Below the pieces are notes generated by a model. It was given only the letters and a program-made list of their open reading frames with translations, did not search any database and had not been told where the DNA came from. From NCBI RefSeq assembly GCF_900156095.1, contig NZ_FTMJ01000003.1, positions 248,001 to 312,000 on the forward strand: a DNA stretch of 64,000 nucleotides. The letters are read 5' to 3'. Positions within the stretch are counted from its first letter, which is position 1. Every line of letters starts with the position of its first letter. The position numbers and the translations under genes are program-made. The DNA is from Aeromonas sp. RU39B (GTDB taxonomy: Bacteria > Pseudomonadota > Gammaproteobacteria > Enterobacterales > Aeromonadaceae). This document shows positions 16,117 through 24,538 of this stretch, piece after piece.

Positions 16117-16539
16117 TTAGAGGTAATCAGCCCACTCCAGTTCTTCACGTGTCCTTCTTAAAGTTCCCGATGATGGCGTTCTATATAGATGCCATTTTGT
16201 ACTCCACACCTTGCGCTGCTCCTCCTCCAACGTTGACCCTTTAGGTATCAAGTCCTCCCAACCCGGTGTATTTGTGTCTTTAATCACGACAATACAACTC
16301 AGCGGAGGGAGATCGTTGTAGAGGCAGTAGAGAGATACGATACCCAAGGCATTTCCCAAAGTGATGCCAGCTTGAGGTTGATATCCAAGCAGCTTAGCTA
16401 ACTCACCATAGGTGATTGTTTTTCCTGGATTAAAAAGCACCCAGCCCGATAATATAATCCATATGAAATGTGCCTGTTCATAACGCCTAGCGCCTGACGC
16501 AGGTAAAGATTTGAGTTTCGGAATTTGGACTTTAGCCAT
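16117..16539 (-). CDS. Protein with an MGMT/Atl1-like winged helix, 140 residues
   Basis: The middle of the protein, GKTITYGELAKLLGYQ followed by ITLGNALGIVSLY, resembles the DNA-binding winged helix of O6-alkylguanine methyltransferases and alkyltransferase-like proteins. The methyl-acceptor motif PCHR is not present: the matching place reads PPLSCIVV. It is therefore not a canonical repair enzyme; it may bind DNA as a regulator or damage sensor. The ATG at 16539 is chosen because GGAGGGT lies just before it. Upstream is a palindromic TGCACA operator-like site. It is the right-most gene of the mobile-element block. Confidence 0.55.
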   Translation of the reverse strand: MAKVQIPKLKSLPASGARRYEQAHFIWIILSGWVLFNPGKTITYGELAKLLGYQPQAGITLGNALGIVSLYCLYNDLPPLSCIVVIKDTNTPGWEDLIPKGSTLEEEQRKVWSTKWHLYRTPSSGTLRRTREELEWADYL

Positions 16540-16563
16540 TACACCCTCCAGATTGTGTAAAAT

Positions 16564-16588
16564 TGCACAAGCTGTGCATTTATGCACA
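16564..16588. promoter_or_regulatory. TGCACA operator-like repeats
   Basis: TGCACA (16564-16569) and TGTGCA (16573-16578) form a perfect palindrome with a 3-base centre, and a third TGCACA follows at 16583-16588. The cluster is 25-50 bases upstream of the winged-helix gene, a normal operator place. Confidence 0.45.
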
Positions 16589-16654
16589 AACAAGGTTCCT
16601 CTTAAATCCCGCCGAAGTCAAATGGGATAAGCTATCTCACCATTCTCTGCCTGT

Positions 16655-17041
16655 AGACCGGATATCCCCCAGACCCGCACTGAACATATCAGATCAACTC
16701 AGCTTCGGTGACTTTTGACATCAGGCTTACCGCCCACTCTCGCTCTTGCCTGACATTCCCTCTGGTTGCGTCTCTCCGGCCCTCCTCCGGTCTTACCATA
16801 GCCAATACACTCAGCGTTAAAAGACCGGAACTGCCGACCGGAAACACTGAACTGGCCTACCATGCACACCTGCACTGCCACACGGTACTGGCGGCTCTCA
16901 ACCTAACCAAGCCCTCCAGCGGCAAAGACCGGAGCAGACGACCGGAGAAATGGCCTGTCGGCAGGCTCGTCTATCTACTCATCTCGGTAACGAAGTGCTC
17001 CACTGGCATACCTTGGCCGCACAGACCTGATATAGACCGGA
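16655..17041. repeat. Cluster of RGACCGGA repeats in a gene-free stretch
   Basis: AGACCGGA occurs at 16655, 16822, 16926 and 17034, CGACCGGA at 16835 and 16939, and the reverse complement TCCGGTCT at 16786. Near-copies stand beside lone ones (AGACCTGA at 17023, TCCGGCCC at 16775, AGACCCGC at 16671), so most sites are pairs 11-16 bases apart, close to one or one and a half helical turns. No gene is seen in 16,600-17,100. The pattern suits iterons, arm-type integrase sites or a multi-site operator. Confidence 0.6.
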
Positions 17042-17078
17042 ACGGCTTATGACACGGTAACTCACAGCCGAAAATGCA

Positions 17079-17103
17079 AAGAGGCTCCGAAGAGCCTCTT
17101 TTT
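17079..17103. terminator. Bidirectional terminator
   Basis: AAGAGGCTC and GAGCCTCTT pair perfectly around CGAA. T-runs follow on the plus strand and, more weakly, on the minus strand. It lies 22 bases beyond the aminopeptidase-like gene and closes it off from the repeat cluster. Confidence 0.75.
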
Positions 17104-17124
17104 GTTTCCGTGTCTGAACCCTGC

Positions 17125-17874
17125 TCAGCCCAGCAGCATATAAAGCTGATGACCGGCCACACCGGCGCACAAGCCGCCGACCGTGTGGGCGACAATGGCG
17201 CAGGAGGTGAGGTGACGATAGCCGAGGGCATCGAGCATGGTGGTGTGGGTGCTCAAAAAGCCACTCCAGCACATCCCCATGGCGGTAAACACCGCGACCT
17301 CGTTGCCGGTCATCCACCCCTTGGCGATAAAGGGGGGCGCCGGTGACATGGCGGCACCAATACCATGGCCTATACATTTAACCGCCAGATGACACTCCAG
17401 TCGCTTGACGGCATCGTCGATAGCATGGGAAATGGTGCTAAACGCAACACCCGGTTTGATATGTGAGATGCCGACCAGCAAGGTGGTATAGGCTGAGTCG
17501 ATCAGGTGCTCCTTGACAGGATCCACCTCACCGATGGAGAACATGCGACTGGTGTGGCCAAACCACCCATCCTTGACCACGGCCAAATCGATATTGAGAA
17601 CATCCCCCTGCCTAAGTTCACGATTATCTGGCCGACCACGGGAGACCACATCGTTCACCGAGGTGTAGATCGCCTTGTCAAACCCGCGATATCCAAGATA
17701 ACCGGGCTCAGCCTGATTAGCGGCGATTTTCTGGCGACATAACAGATCCAAAGACTCCGTTGTCACCCCCTCAATCACATGAGGGATCAGCCAATCCAGT
17801 ACGCTGGACGCAATACCTGCCGCAACCCGGATATGTTTGAGCCCATTGTCATCATGGATAGCTATTTCGCGCAT
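17125..17874 (-). CDS. Degenerate or chimeric methionine-aminopeptidase-like protein
   Basis: Residues 1-170 of about 249 align well with type I methionine aminopeptidase: YRGFDKAIYTSVNDVV, the metal-ligand stretch VLNIDLAVVKDGW and the active-site IGHGIG. The second metal aspartate is replaced (GHTSRMF in place of the usual GDTSR), and both C-terminal glutamate ligands are missing. After GIGAAMS the sequence stops resembling the enzyme and turns hydrophobic (EVAVFTAMGMCWSGFL, LTSCAIVAHTVGGLCAGVAG), like the end of a membrane transporter. The gene is likely inactive as an aminopeptidase and may be a fusion created by a deletion at the island edge. The start is placed at the ATG at 17874. Confidence 0.55.
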   Translation of the reverse strand: MREIAIHDDNGLKHIRVAAGIASSVLDWLIPHVIEGVTTESLDLLCRQKIAANQAEPGYLGYRGFDKAIYTSVNDVVSRGRPDNRELRQGDVLNIDLAVVKDGWFGHTSRMFSIGEVDPVKEHLIDSAYTTLLVGISHIKPGVAFSTISHAIDDAVKRLECHLAVKCIGHGIGAAMSPAPPFIAKGWMTGNEVAVFTAMGMCWSGFLSTHTTMLDALGYRHLTSCAIVAHTVGGLCAGVAGHQLYMLLG

Positions 17875-18105
17875 CAAAGTGACCTCTACCGCATCAGAAC
17901 ACCGATGTTAAGCCCCACACATCGCAACGACCGTCGAGCCCAGAGACAGGGAATAAAAGGCAGCAGTTGAAACTCATTCTTACTAAGTAAAAAGTATGGA
18001 TGTCCAGCTCATACTTAAGACACTGTCAGAAGTAACAGTTACCCAGAGGCCAGGCGAAGCACAAGCAGTGAAGGAAGGGGCATCGATAATACACAAAAGC
18101 AAAAA

Positions 18106-18125
18106 GCCCGCTCAACTGAGCGGGC
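18106..18125 (-). terminator. Terminator of the tRNA operon
   Basis: GCCCGCTCA and TGAGCGGGC pair perfectly around a 2-base centre; on the minus strand TTTTTGCTTTT follows. It lies 11 bases beyond the CCA end of the tRNA-Asn gene. Confidence 0.9.
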
Positions 18126-18136
18126 TTTTCATTAGA

Positions 18137-18212
18137 TGGCTCCCTCGACAGGACTTGAACCTGTGACATACGGATTAACAGTCCGCCGTTCTACCGACTG
18201 AACTACGAGGGA
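18137..18212 (-). tRNA. tRNA-Asn (GTT)
   Basis: 76 bases, folds as a standard cloverleaf with encoded CCA; the acceptor stem starts TCCCTCG, the anticodon loop reads CTGTTAA with anticodon GTT, and the T-loop is TTCAAGT. Last gene of the four-tRNA transcript. Its intact 3' end faces the accessory region and is a plausible island attachment place, though I found no second copy of it in the window. Confidence 0.97.
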
Positions 18213-18240
18213 ACAAACTTTTTGCAGCGTACTGCGAAGG

Positions 18241-18316
18241 TGGTGCCCAGAGACGGAATCGAACCGCCGACACGGGGATTTTCAATCCCCTGCTCTACCG
18301 ACTGAGCTATCTGGGC
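18241..18316 (-). tRNA. tRNA-Phe (GAA), copy nearest tRNA-Asn
   Basis: 76 bases with encoded CCA, acceptor stem GCCCAGA/TCTGGGC, anticodon GAA in the loop TTGAAAA, T-loop TTCGATT. Its sequence matches the second tRNA-Phe at 18448-18523 along the whole length. Confidence 0.97.
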
Positions 18317-18319
18317 AAA

Positions 18320-18395
<76 letters not shown>

Positions 18396-18447
18396 ACACT
18401 ATAAACCATTGTGCGTTAAACCAAATTGTTGGCATACCACACTAAAG

Positions 18448-18523
18448 TGGTGCCCAGAGACGGAATCGAACCGCCGACACGGGGATTTTCAATCCCCTGC
18501 TCTACCGACTGAGCTATCTGGGC
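18448..18523 (-). tRNA. tRNA-Phe (GAA), promoter-proximal copy
   Basis: 76 bases, the same sequence as the copy at 18241-18316, first gene of the tRNA transcript and 9 bases from the -10 box. The duplicated Phe genes could recombine and delete the tRNA-Thr between them. Confidence 0.97.
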
Positions 18524-18532
18524 GTGGGCGCT

Positions 18533-18561
18533 ATTAAACGGATTTTGGGGCGGCGGGTCAA
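18533..18561 (-). promoter_or_regulatory. tRNA operon promoter
   Basis: On the minus strand TTGACC and TTTAAT are separated by 17 bases, followed by a GC-rich discriminator AGCGCCCAC, the form typical of stringently controlled stable-RNA promoters. The first tRNA starts 9 bases after the -10 box. Confidence 0.85.
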
Positions 18562-18635
18562 CGGGAAATTTTAGTTTTTGTCTCGTTCGTCTTTTTTTTG
18601 TTCATCAACGGTGATTTTATCAACTCTGTAGCCGA

Positions 18636-19241
18636 TTACTGGCCCCGGCGCTGCAGGCGGCGCCACACCTTGGGCTCTTCACCGCGCATCAGCCGGACAA
18701 TGTTCTCGTGATGGCGAATCAGGATAAGACAAGAGAGCAGTGACACCGGCAGGGTGTATTCGGGCTTGAGCAGATAGGTAAACAGCGGCGTCAGCAGCAC
18801 TGTGACTATCGATGCCAGTGACGAATAACCGCTGACCACCAGCACCAGCAACCAAGTACCGATCGCCAGTCCCCCCATGCCAAAACCAATGGGGAGCATG
18901 GTACCCAGCGCGGTCGCGACCCCTTTGCCACCACGAAAGCGGAAAAACACCGGGTACATGTGACCAAGGCAAGCGGCCACACCGATAAAGCCGAGCATGA
19001 CCGGCATGATGCCAAAGAACCAGGAGAGATAGACCGGGATCAACCCTTTGAGAATATCCAGCACCAGCACCGCGACAGCCGCACCACGGCCACCCAGACG
19101 CAGTACATTGGTGGCACCGGGATTATGGGATCCGTTTTCGCGGGGATCGGGCAGACCAACGGCCCGGGAGATCAATACGGCGCTGGAGAGCGAACCTCCC
19201 AGATAGGCCAGGATAATCATCAAAACCGTCAGGGCCGTCAT
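18636..19241 (-). CDS. plsY: Glycerol-3-phosphate acyltransferase PlsY
   Basis: Integral membrane enzyme that acylates glycerol-3-phosphate from acyl-phosphate, the first step of phospholipid synthesis. The 201-residue protein has five hydrophobic spans and the three conserved loops: [19 protein letters not shown] and GSHNPGATN near the N-terminus, [13 protein letters not shown] in the middle, and the C-terminal span ending near [17 protein letters not shown]. Length and order match E. coli PlsY. It is divergent from folB, an arrangement common to gammaproteobacteria. No clear terminator is seen before the tRNA promoter region. Confidence 0.96.
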   Translation of the reverse strand: MTALTVLMIILAYLGGSLSSAVLISRAVGLPDPRENGSHNPGATNVLRLGGRGAAVAVLVLDILKGLIPVYLSWFFGIMPVMLGFIGVAACLGHMYPVFFRFRGGKGVATALGTMLPIGFGMGGLAIGTWLLVLVVSGYSSLASIVTVLLTPLFTYLLKPEYTLPVSLLSCLILIRHHENIVRLMRGEEPKVWRRLQRRGQ

Positions 19242-19398
19242 TGTGATCGTTCTTACCTTGCGGTGAATGGAGTAGAATGCGCAATCCGAAGCCAGTACGG
19301 GAGATTCATCCGTGCCCGCTTACTCCGGCAGAAGGTCTGCCTGCGCCGATTCGGTTGAACCGGCGGCAACACATCAAGATTAAAGAAGAAGTAGTGCT

Positions 19399-19773
19399 AT
19401 GGACAAGGTGTTTATTCGCGGTCTGGAAGTTTTATCCACAATTGGGGTATATGACTGGGAGAAGGAGATCCGCCAAAAGCTGGTGTTTGATCTGGAGATG
19501 GGATTCGACAATCGCCCGGCCGCGGCCACCGACGATATTGCGCTGGCGCTCGACTATGCCACCCTCTCGGAGCGCATCATACAGCATGCCACCACCCAAG
19601 TGGTTGAACTGGTCGAAACCATGGCCGAGCAGGTTGCGACGCTGGTGCTGGCCGACGCCCGTGTGCAGTGGGTGCGCGTGACCCTGACCAAGCCAGGTGC
19701 GGTCTCCCAGGCCAGCGGTGTTGGCGTCGAGATTTTACGCCACCGCACACCGAGCGTAAGCGAGGCCTCATGA
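19399..19773 (+). CDS. folB: Dihydroneopterin aldolase FolB
   Basis: Converts dihydroneopterin to 6-hydroxymethyl-dihydropterin and glycolaldehyde in folate synthesis, in the cytoplasm. The 124-residue protein starts MDKVFIRGLEVLSTIGVYDW, with the catalytic Glu in YDWEKEIRQKLVFDLEM and the conserved DYATLSERI; the C-terminal Lys in VTLTKPGAV is the usual pterin-site residue. Its TGA stop overlaps the ATG of folK by four bases, so the two successive folate enzymes are translationally coupled. The promoter lies in the plsY-folB gap; a TAGAAT at 19272 is one candidate -10. Confidence 0.95.
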   Translation: MDKVFIRGLEVLSTIGVYDWEKEIRQKLVFDLEMGFDNRPAAATDDIALALDYATLSERIIQHATTQVVELVETMAEQVATLVLADARVQWVRVTLTKPGAVSQASGVGVEILRHRTPSVSEAS

Positions 19774-20273
19774 CCCGCATCTATATCAGTCTGGGCTCCA
19801 ACGTCGAGCGCGAGCGCCACATTCGAGCCGGACTGGACGGGCTCTATCGCCTGCTCGGGCCACTCGATGTCTCCCGCGTGTTTGAAAGTGAAGCGGTCGG
19901 CTTTGCCGGTCGCCCCTTTTACAATCTGGTGGTCGGTGCCGACACCGACCTCCCGCTGGCCGAACTCAGCCATGCCCTGCGCGAGCTCGAGTTCGCCCAT
20001 GGCCGCGAGCAACACGCCAAGAAGTTCTCGCCACGAACCCTGGATCTCGACCTGCTGCTGTTTGACGATCTGGTGTGTGACCAACCGGTGAACCTGCCAC
20101 GCGGTGAGATCCTCACCAACGCCTTCGTGCTGTGGCCGCTCGCCGAGATCGCCCCCGAGTGCCGGCATCCGATCAGTGGTGAGTCCTTCGCTGCGCTCTG
20201 GCGTGCCTATGACAAACGCAGTCAGCGCCTCTCGCCAATTACGTTTATCTGGTCGCCTCCCAGCGCTCAGTGA
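19770..20273 (+). CDS. folK: Hydroxymethyldihydropterin pyrophosphokinase FolK-type
   Basis: Transfers pyrophosphate from ATP to 6-hydroxymethyl-dihydropterin, the step after FolB. The 167-residue protein starts MTRIYISLGSNVERERHI; the family signature RTLDLDLLLFDDLV and the preceding GREQHAKKFSPRTLD give the metal-binding aspartates. The start is the ATG overlapping the folB stop; a longer frame reading back into folB is rejected. Many Aeromonas carry a second FolK with folP or panB elsewhere, so this may be one of two. A bidirectional terminator follows 8 bases after the stop. Confidence 0.93.
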   Translation: MTRIYISLGSNVERERHIRAGLDGLYRLLGPLDVSRVFESEAVGFAGRPFYNLVVGADTDLPLAELSHALRELEFAHGREQHAKKFSPRTLDLDLLLFDDLVCDQPVNLPRGEILTNAFVLWPLAEIAPECRHPISGESFAALWRAYDKRSQRLSPITFIWSPPSAQ

Positions 20274-20280
20274 TGCAAAA

Positions 20281-20302
20281 ACGGGAGGCCAGTGCCTCCC
20301 GT
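20281..20302. terminator. Bidirectional terminator between folK and the exporter gene
   Basis: ACGGGAGGC and GCCTCCCGT pair perfectly around CAGT. TCTT follows on the plus strand and five T residues on the minus strand, so it serves both convergent genes. Confidence 0.8.
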
Positions 20303-20324
20303 TCTTCCTGATAACACCTGCACC

Positions 20325-21728
20325 TTACTCGTCGTGATCGTGCCCGACCCGGGATGAACTCACCGTGTCACTGCTGCCACGCAGCTGGGCAAAGATCAGT
20401 GCCGCCAGCATCGACATCAGGCCGACCGAGACATAAGTCAGATGAAACGTCGGCAACCAGTTGTCATGAGATTGCTGGAATACACTCAGCAAGCTGGCCG
20501 AGACCGCAATCCCCATACTCATGGCCAGTTGCATCACCACCGAGAGCAGGCTGTTGCCGCCACTTGCCTGCGCCGGTTCGAGATCCTTGAGCGTCAAGGT
20601 ATTCATGGCCGAGAACTGCAGCGAGTTCAGCGCACCAAACAGTGCCAGCCAGCAGAGTAGCATCGGATAGGGGAGATCTGGCGTTATCAGTGAAAAGCTG
20701 CAAATCACGGCGCCGAGGAGCAGCGTGTTACCGACCAAAATACGGCGATAGCCGACCTTGGGGATCAGGCGGTTGACCAGCGTCTTGGTGAGCATGGCAC
20801 CCAGCACAGTCGGGATCATGGTGACGCCGGCCTGACTGGGTGCAAAACCGAGTCCTAACTGCAAAAACAGCGGGGTTAGAAACGGCATGGCACTGCTGCC
20901 AAGGCGAGCAAACATGTTGCCCAAAATACCGATGGCAAACGAAGGGGTCTTAAACAGCGACAAGGCAAACAGCGGCTTGTCGGCGTGCGCGGCATAGAGC
21001 CAGTAACCCGCCATGGCCGCCAGTCCGGCCAGCAGCATCAGCAGCGATATCCCCAGTGAAAAGCTGCGCTCCCCCATCCCCTGCAGGCCCAGCGAGGCCA
21101 GCACCAGCCCAAGGCTGAACAGGATAAACCCCTGCCAGTCGAAGCTGCGGGTTGGTTGGCGCAAATCCGGCATAAATTGCCAGCAGACCATCATGCCCAC
21201 CAGCCCCACCGGCAGGTTGATAAAGAACACCCAGTGCCAGGACGCTACCTCGACCAGCCAGCCACCGAGCGCCGGGCCAATCAAGGGGCCGAGCAACCCG
21301 GGAATGGTGACAAACGACATGGCGCGCAGCAACTCACTGCCCTGAAAGATGCGCAGCACCGCCAGCCGGCCAACAGGCACCAGCAAGGCACCGCCAATCC
21401 CCTGCAGCACCCGCGCGCCTATCAGTAAGGGCAGATTGGGCGACACGGCGCAGGCCAGCGATCCTAGCGAAAACAGCGCAATCGCCAGCAGATAGATACG
21501 CCGGGTGCCGAAGCGATCGGCCAGCCAGCCGGAGGCTGGGATCAACAGCGCCACGGTCAGCACATAGGAGATAACCACCGACTGCATACGCAGCGGACTT
21601 TCGCCCAGTGACGCCGCCATCGCCGGCAGTGCCGTATTGAGGATGGTGGCGTCGAGCGCCTGCATGAAAAAACCAAACGCAGCGAGCCAGGGCAGGATCT
21701 TGCGTTCAAACACAGTCACGGTGGACAT
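20325..21728 (-). CDS. mdtD: MFS drug-exporter-like protein, MdtD type
   Basis: A 467-residue inner-membrane transporter of the DHA2 (14-span) major facilitator family. It resembles E. coli MdtD along its whole length: FGFFMQALDATILNTALPAM with motif D1, SGWLADRFGTRRIYL (motif A), GRVLQGIGGALLVPVGRL-like motif B/C region, and the C-terminal NTLTLKDLEPAQASGGNSLL. E. coli mdtD lies in an mdtABC operon, but here it stands alone, upstream of folK on the opposite strand. Its substrate is unknown. The start at 21728 follows AGAGG. It is five bases or so beyond the GTPase gene and may be co-transcribed with it. Confidence 0.85.
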   Translation of the reverse strand: MSTVTVFERKILPWLAAFGFFMQALDATILNTALPAMAASLGESPLRMQSVVISYVLTVALLIPASGWLADRFGTRRIYLLAIALFSLGSLACAVSPNLPLLIGARVLQGIGGALLVPVGRLAVLRIFQGSELLRAMSFVTIPGLLGPLIGPALGGWLVEVASWHWVFFINLPVGLVGMMVCWQFMPDLRQPTRSFDWQGFILFSLGLVLASLGLQGMGERSFSLGISLLMLLAGLAAMAGYWLYAAHADKPLFALSLFKTPSFAIGILGNMFARLGSSAMPFLTPLFLQLGLGFAPSQAGVTMIPTVLGAMLTKTLVNRLIPKVGYRRILVGNTLLLGAVICSFSLITPDLPYPMLLCWLALFGALNSLQFSAMNTLTLKDLEPAQASGGNSLLSVVMQLAMSMGIAVSASLLSVFQQSHDNWLPTFHLTYVSVGLMSMLAALIFAQLRGSSDTVSSSRVGHDHDE

Positions 21729-21737
21729 CAACACCTC

Positions 21738-22865
21738 TTAGGATTGCAGCCCTAACATGGCACGCATCCGCTCCTCCAAAGAGGGCTCCGGCGCCTGCAG
21801 CGTAGTGGTAAACAGCGCCTCGATGCCGGCGCGCTCACTGCGCCGCACGATAAACACCAGCTTGGACTGGGCTCGCCCTTCCGGCCAATCGCCGAGCGAC
21901 TGCAGCGGATAGAGTTGACCATGAACCCCGTGGATCACCACCGGCAGGCTCTCCCCCTCCAATTGCAAAATGCCTTTGAGCCGCAACAATGCATCGCCAT
22001 ATTGCTCCTGAATCGCCTCGATGGCGGCCAGCAGGCGACTGGCCTTGATGGGCTCGCCAATACGCAGTGAAAAACTCTCCACGTCGGTGTGCTCAAAATG
22101 AGTCGGCGTGGTGGCCCCGACCTGTGCCACCAAGGGGGCCAATCGGGGTTTCATCGGCGAGGCCAACCCCTGACGGGGCGCTTCGGTGCGCAGCCAGGCC
22201 AGCACTTGGCGCACATCGCGCCCGGCGGTTGCACTGTAGGCCCCGAGCTGTTCAAGCAGGGTTGGCGACAGGGCACCGTGGCTGACCCGGTGGATCGGCG
22301 CAGCCGGATTGAGGCTCATCAGCCGTCCCTCGACGGCCTGCAGCGTCTGCTCATCGACCAGATCGCCCTTGCTGATGACCAGCAGATCGGCCAGCGCCAC
22401 CTGTTTGACCGCTTCATATTGTGAACTGAGTTGCTGCTCGATATGGCCGGCATCAACTACGGTCACCGTACCATCGAAGCGATAACGCTGGGCGACAAAC
22501 CCCTCTTCACGCAGGGTAAACAGCACAGGCGCCGGATCAGCCAGCCCGGTGGTTTCGATAATCAGGCGACGAAATGGTTTGATCTTGCGCTGAATCGCTT
22601 TCATGAAGAGCGCTTGCAGCGCCTCCACCAGCGAGCCCTGCACCGAGCAGCAGATACAACCGGAATCGAGCAGCACCACCTGTTCGTCAATCTGCTGCAC
22701 CAGATGGTGGTCAAGCCCCACCGAACCGAATTCGTTGATAAGCACGGCGCACTCACCGAGCTCGGGTTGTTTGACCCAATGGTTGAGCAAGGTGGTCTTG
22801 CCACTGCCAAGAAAACCGGTCAGAAGCGTCACGGGAATGCGCGGATCGTTGGCATCGGTAAGCAT
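21738..22865 (-). CDS. CobW/COG0523-family GTPase (putative metal chaperone)
   Basis: A 375-residue G3E GTPase. The Walker A loop is GFLGSGKTTLLNH, the metal-binding CxCC motif is SGCICCSV, the switch region ETTGLADPAP follows, and the base-specificity motif reads ISKGD. The C-terminal CobW_C domain starts near HTDVESFSLRI. Relatives insert zinc or cobalt into client proteins, usually in response to metal need; YjiA and ZigA are of this kind. No Zur box was recognised. It starts two bases after the stop of the flavoprotein gene, so the two form an operon, and the flavoprotein may be a client or a partner in stress. Confidence 0.88.
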   Translation of the reverse strand: MLTDANDPRIPVTLLTGFLGSGKTTLLNHWVKQPELGECAVLINEFGSVGLDHHLVQQIDEQVVLLDSGCICCSVQGSLVEALQALFMKAIQRKIKPFRRLIIETTGLADPAPVLFTLREEGFVAQRYRFDGTVTVVDAGHIEQQLSSQYEAVKQVALADLLVISKGDLVDEQTLQAVEGRLMSLNPAAPIHRVSHGALSPTLLEQLGAYSATAGRDVRQVLAWLRTEAPRQGLASPMKPRLAPLVAQVGATTPTHFEHTDVESFSLRIGEPIKASRLLAAIEAIQEQYGDALLRLKGILQLEGESLPVVIHGVHGQLYPLQSLGDWPEGRAQSKLVFIVRRSERAGIEALFTTTLQAPEPSLEERMRAMLGLQS

Positions 22866-22867
22866 GT

Positions 22868-24268
22868 TCAAGCCTCCGGTTTGGCGGAAAACAGGGTTTC
22901 CAGCCAGGGATTGGAAAAACGGCCGGCCGGGTCAAGCTGCTGACGCAGGGCAACGAAGTCGTTCCAACGTGGCAGTTGCCGGGCAAAATCATAAAGGTCC
23001 AACGCAAGATGCTTGCCAAAGTGTGGCACACCGCCAAGCGGTGCCAGCAGTCGCTGCAGCTCATGCATCTGATCGAGCGAGCCGCCGACAAAGGTACCAT
23101 CTGCCGCGAGGTAAACCAGAAACCCAATCCAGCACACCTCACGGCCATAGGCCGGGCTTAGCCAGGCGTTGGAGGGGCCGCAGCAACGCAGGATAAAGGG
23201 GTAATGAAGCACGCCAGGATTAGCCTGCTGCCAGCTATCGAGCAGGGCAAACGCTTCGTCCATCCGCTCAAGCGGCACCGCAATCTCACAGTTGATCTGC
23301 GGCGCAGGAATGCCCTTGCACAGCAGCTGATAGACGTTACCGACCAGATCCGAGGCATCCTTGAAGCGACGCACCGTTTCGAAATGCTCGCCGGCATGGG
23401 CCTCATCCTTGGTATCACGCGCCATTTTGGCCAGGGTTTGGTCCACCGTGGCGTTCATGCTGGCATCGGCTGCCACCGACAACGTCAGCGGTTGATCGCC
23501 ATTGGCGTGATAGCGCGCGACCTCTTCATCACTGGCCGGATCGACCAGCCAGAGATGGCACTCACCCGTCCAGGCAAACCACCAGCTTTTGACAAAGGCA
23601 TGCTGACGATTGAGCGGCTCGTGCTGGTCACGCAGCCACTGGGCGTCGGTGGTCAACTTGCGGCAACGCATGATGCGATTGGGCACAGTGGCCAGGGTCA
23701 CCTCGAGCAGCACACCAAGGCAGCCCAGCCCCATCACGAACGCGCCAAAGCGCTCGTCACTGCGATCGACTGTAATGATTTCGCCGCTGGCCAGCATCAC
23801 TCGCAAGGCGAGCACTGCATCACACAGGGATGATTGGGCCAGCCCCTGGCCATGAGTGCCGGTGCTCAGCGCGCCCCCCAAGGTCTGGATGCCTATGACG
23901 CCGGGAGAGGCCGGCAGCATACGATTCATCGCCACCAGTTCGGCATACACGGTATCTAGCGGTGTGCCGGCCCGATAGGTAACGCTCCGCTCGCCCACCG
24001 CCACCTGACCACTGAGGTAGCAGAGATCCACCAGCAGGGCATCCGGATCATCAAAGACACTGTGGATTGGTTCGAACGAGAGGGTAGAGCCCACCAGACG
24101 CAATCGCCGGGTCGGCGCCTCGGTCAGGCAGCGCTGTAGCTCTTGCTCGCTACGGGGCCGAACGACCTGTTCGACCCGGGCCAGAGGGTTGGTGCCGGAC
24201 CAGTTGAGCAACACCTGGCTGTCATCCAGTGACCTGATACTGTGAAATGCCTGGAAACGGACCGTCAT
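22868..24268 (-). CDS. FAD-linked sugar-lactone oxidase family protein
   Basis: A 466-residue flavoprotein of the vanillyl-alcohol-oxidase superfamily, D-arabinono-1,4-lactone oxidase group. The N-terminal FAD-binding domain shows NWSGTNPLARVEQVVRP, RLVGSTLSFEPI and GGALSTGTHGQGL, and the C-terminal cap ends with a region around VGGSLDQMHELQRLL and PHFGKHLALD. The covalent-FAD histidine of plant and fungal members is not evident. The true substrate is unknown, probably a sugar lactone or alditol. GAGGGG precedes the ATG. It is the first gene of the unit with the COG0523 GTPase, and possibly the exporter. Confidence 0.83.
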   Translation of the reverse strand: MTVRFQAFHSIRSLDDSQVLLNWSGTNPLARVEQVVRPRSEQELQRCLTEAPTRRLRLVGSTLSFEPIHSVFDDPDALLVDLCYLSGQVAVGERSVTYRAGTPLDTVYAELVAMNRMLPASPGVIGIQTLGGALSTGTHGQGLAQSSLCDAVLALRVMLASGEIITVDRSDERFGAFVMGLGCLGVLLEVTLATVPNRIMRCRKLTTDAQWLRDQHEPLNRQHAFVKSWWFAWTGECHLWLVDPASDEEVARYHANGDQPLTLSVAADASMNATVDQTLAKMARDTKDEAHAGEHFETVRRFKDASDLVGNVYQLLCKGIPAPQINCEIAVPLERMDEAFALLDSWQQANPGVLHYPFILRCCGPSNAWLSPAYGREVCWIGFLVYLAADGTFVGGSLDQMHELQRLLAPLGGVPHFGKHLALDLYDFARQLPRWNDFVALRQQLDPAGRFSNPWLETLFSAKPEA

Positions 24269-24538
24269 CCCCTCTCCTCACCGATACAAAAACGAACCGT
24301 GATTTTAACCAAAAGGCCCGGGCAAGGCATGAAAAACAAGACCCTGCAGAGGGTGGTTCTATTGCGATATAGCGGACAGGAAAGATTTGGACTCAATGCA
24401 ATCCTGTGTTAAGAACGTCATAACTCGTCCGAACAATGTTCCCCAGCAGAGGACCCTTGGGAAGATCGAAGCGGATTATCATGACCGGGCTCCCGCTGCT
24501 GGCTTGGCGGGGTGCGACTGTTATCTACGGAGCAAGAC

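Noticed and set aside
18137..18160. 3' end of tRNA-Asn as island attachment site
   Set aside because: The integrase lies 4 kb away and no second copy of the tRNA end was found by eye in positions 1-18,000; the other copy might be outside the window.
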